DNA of 64,000 nt from Isosphaera sp. Lineage in GTDB: Bacteria; Planctomycetota; Phycisphaerae; Phycisphaerales; UBA1924. The stretch is taken from NCBI GenBank assembly GCA_013822085.1, contig PNJV01000003.1, positions 1 to 64,000 of the forward strand, read 5' to 3'. Below are positions 61,600 to 64,000 of the stretch, piece after piece (position 1 is the stretch's first letter; each line of letters starts with the position of its first letter). Made by a program: the position numbers and the translations under genes. The notes beneath the pieces are model-generated. The model ran no database searches. It worked only from the letters and a program-made list of their open reading frames with translations, and was not told where the DNA came from.

Positions 61600-64000
61600 A
61601 TGAGCACGGAAGTCGGGGCAGTCCCTGGGGCGATCGGGGGGGACGGGGGGGGCTTTGCGCACCTACACCTGCACACCGAGTACAGCCTGCTCGACGGCGG
61701 CAACCGCATCGACAGGCTCCTGGACCGCGTCAAAGAGCTGGGCATGCCCTCGGTCGCCATCACCGACCACGGCAACCTCTTCGGCGCCGTCGCCTTCGCC
61801 ACCGCGGCGCAGGAGCGCGGCATCAGGCCCATCCTGGGCGTGGAGGCGTACGTCGCGCAGGGCTCGCGGCGGGACCGCACATACACAGGTGTGTCCGACG
61901 GCGGGTACCACCTGGTGCTCCTCGCCGAGACCGACGAGGGCTGGCGCAACCTGCTGGTGCTGTGCTCCGAGGCGTATTTGACGGGCTTTTACTTCAAGCC
62001 GCGGATCGACCGCGAGCTGCTCGAACGCCACCACCGCGGCCTGATCGCCATCAACGGCCACCTGGGCTCGGAGATCGGCGAGGCGCTTCTGGCCTACGAG
62101 CGCTCCGGCCAGCAGTCGCACTGGGAGAAGGCCGTCGAGAGCGCCCGGTGGCACGCCGGCGTCTTTGCCGACACCGGCACCGGTCCGCGGTTCTTCGTCG
62201 AGCTCCAGCACCACGTACCCGAGCAGATCGCGATCAACGGGCACCTGATCCGGCTCTCGCGCCAGCTGGGCCTGCCGCTGGTGTGCGACAACGACGCCCA
62301 CTTCCTGACCGCCGACGACCACGACGCCCACGACACGCTCGTGTGCATCTCCACCGGCAAGGGCAAGAACGACCCCGACCGGATGCGCTACACGCCCGAG
62401 CTGTACGTCAAGAGCCCCGCGCAGATGCGAGAGCTCTTTGCGCAGTACGGCCAGGCCGGCCGCGAAGCGCTCGACAACACCACAGCCATCGCCGGGCGAT
62501 GCATAGCCAAACTTCCCATCGGGCAGAGCAACGCGCCGATGGTCCGCGTCCGGCGTCGCAGCGCCGCGGGCCAGCCCTCGGGCTGGGACGGCCTGCCGCA
62601 GCCGACCGACCCGGCCTACGCCGGGGACATGACCGCGTGGTACAAGGCGTACTGCGCCCAGTTCGAGGTCGTCCCGCTGGTCATACCGCCCGAGGCGAGC
62701 GAGGCCGACCGCCAGGCCGCGCTGGCCGTGTCCAAGCAGGAGTGCGACGAGGCCCTGCGGAGGCTGGCCGAGGGCGGCTATATCTGGAGGTACGGCAACC
62801 CCGCCGCGGGCGCCGCGCCGGGCGACGCATCGGAACGCGAGGCATCGGAGCGCCGAGCCAGGCTCGAGCGCGAGCTCAAGATCCTGGCCGACAAGGGCAT
62901 CTCGGCGTACTTCCTGATCGTGTGGGACTTTGTCAGCTGGGGCCGCGCGGGTGGCATCCCGGCGCTGGCCCGCGGCTCGGGCGTGGGCACGATGGTCGGC
63001 TACGTCCTGGGCCTCTCCAACGCGTGCCCGGTGCGCTACGGCCTGCTCTTCGAGCGGTTCACCGACCCGGACCGCTCCGAGTACCCCGACATCGACATCG
63101 ACATGTGCCAGGACGGCCGCGCCAGCGTGATCGAGTACGTCCGACGCAAGTACGGCCACGTGGCCCAGATCATCACCTTCGGGACGCTCAAGGCCCGGGC
63201 GGCGCTGCGCGACGTCGGCCGCGTGCTGGGCCTGACGCCGGCGCAGGTCGACCCGATCGCCAAGCTCGTGCCCGAGCAGCTGGGCATGACGCTCGACAAG
63301 GCCCTGGAGGCCGAGCCCGAGCTGCGGGCCCGCTACCAGCGCGACGCCGAGGTGCGACGACTGATCGACACGGCCAGATCGCTCGAGGGCCAGGCCCGCC
63401 ACAGCTCGGTGCACGCCGCCGGTGTGATCGTCGCCACTCGGCCGCTGCACGAGATCGTGCCCCTCTACCGCCCGCCGGGCACCGAGGACGTCGTCACCCA
63501 GTGGGACGGCCCGACGTGCGAGCGCATGGGCCTGCTCAAGATGGACTTCCTGGGCCTGCGCACCGTCAGCGTCGTCGAGCGCTGCAAGCGGCTGATCCTC
63601 CAGGGCATGACCGACCAGGACACCTACGCGTGTGTCGGCAGGCTCGCCGGCGACGGCGGCCCGCACCCGCTGGACCTCGACCGGTTGCCGATGGACGATC
63701 AGCGCGTCTTCGAGCTCTTCCGCCGCGGCGACACCACCGGCGTGTTCCAGTTCGAGTCCGACGGCATGCGCCGCCTGCTGCGCGAGATGCGGCCCGACCG
63801 GCTCGAGGACCTCATCGCCGCCAACGCGCTCTTCCGCCCGGGGCCCATGGACCTGATCCCGGACTACAACCGCCGCAAGCACGGCGAGGCCCCGGTCCCG
63901 TCCGTGCACGAGATCGTCGACCGCCACACCGCGGAGACCTACGGCGTGATGGTCTATCAAGAGCAGGTCATGCAGATCGTGCACGGCCTGGGCGGCATCA
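61600..64000 (+). CDS. dnaE: DNA polymerase III subunit alpha (3' end outside the window)
   Basis: PHP HLHTEYSLLDG, ITDHGNLFGAV; ARGSGVGTMVGYVLGL, YPDIDIDMCQDGR, HSSVHAAGVIVA, GVFQFESDGMRRLL, RPGPMDLIPDYNRRKHG, VMVYQEQVMQI. Confidence 0.98.
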   Translation, partial: MSTEVGAVPGAIGGDGGGFAHLHLHTEYSLLDGGNRIDRLLDRVKELGMPSVAITDHGNLFGAVAFATAAQERGIRPILGVEAYVAQGSRRDRTYTGVSDGGYHLVLLAETDEGWRNLLVLCSEAYLTGFYFKPRIDRELLERHHRGLIAINGHLGSEIGEALLAYERSGQQSHWEKAVESARWHAGVFADTGTGPRFFVELQHHVPEQIAINGHLIRLSRQLGLPLVCDNDAHFLTADDHDAHDTLVCISTGKGKNDPDRMRYTPELYVKSPAQMRELFAQYGQAGREALDNTTAIAGRCIAKLPIGQSNAPMVRVRRRSAAGQPSGWDGLPQPTDPAYAGDMTAWYKAYCAQFEVVPLVIPPEASEADRQAALAVSKQECDEALRRLAEGGYIWRYGNPAAGAAPGDASEREASERRARLERELKILADKGISAYFLIVWDFVSWGRAGGIPALARGSGVGTMVGYVLGLSNACPVRYGLLFERFTDPDRSEYPDIDIDMCQDGRASVIEYVRRKYGHVAQIITFGTLKARAALRDVGRVLGLTPAQVDPIAKLVPEQLGMTLDKALEAEPELRARYQRDAEVRRLIDTARSLEGQARHSSVHAAGVIVATRPLHEIVPLYRPPGTEDVVTQWDGPTCERMGLLKMDFLGLRTVSVVERCKRLILQGMTDQDTYACVGRLAGDGGPHPLDLDRLPMDDQRVFELFRRGDTTGVFQFESDGMRRLLREMRPDRLEDLIAANALFRPGPMDLIPDYNRRKHGEAPVPSVHEIVDRHTAETYGVMVYQEQVMQIVHGLGGI

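Overview
GC-rich (about 70% by eye) bacterial chromosomal segment, gene-dense, mostly core genome. Gene content is compatible with Planctomycetota (Phycisphaerae-like), but this is an inference. I find no rRNA, tRNA, CRISPR, transposase, integrase or prophage signature. Recognisable genes: FtsK-like C-terminus, thiS/thiG, scpB, an EAL-CBS-GGDEF protein, ffh, polX-PHP, recG, pyrF, rpsL, rpsG, a ThiF/MoeB-like E1, DinB-like, pyrG, M42 peptidase, ygfZ/gcvT-like, cupin, a glycan cluster (GT10, two GT4, DegT aminotransferase, methyltransferase), PPi-phosphofructokinase, two adjacent amidohydrolase-family genes, an ECF sigma / membrane protein / PDZ locus, a DUF2325-like protein, a MoxR ATPase, lptB, an RpoD-like sigma factor, a UVR-motif protein, a TM/coiled-coil/BRCT-like protein, a pseudouridine synthase, YihY/BrkB, gcvP, M28 peptidase and dnaE (runs off the right edge). 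Most interesting signals: (1) many start codons lie 5-9 nt downstream of a TAnnnT-like -10 hexamer, suggesting widespread leaderless transcription; (2) a five-copy 20-bp tandem array with a both-strand CTAG stop in most units, lying exactly between two convergent stop codons; (3) three places where coding sequence continues in another frame (14.3, 18.6 and 43.9 kb), one of which creates a spurious PyrF-hydrolase fusion; (4) a self-contained ECF sigma module bounded by a near-consensus promoter and a strong hairpin; (5) an unusual membrane/coiled-coil/FlgT_C-like/BRCT-like protein; (6) degenerate enzyme domains (transglutaminase, amidohydrolase). No obviously new defence or mobile system is visible.
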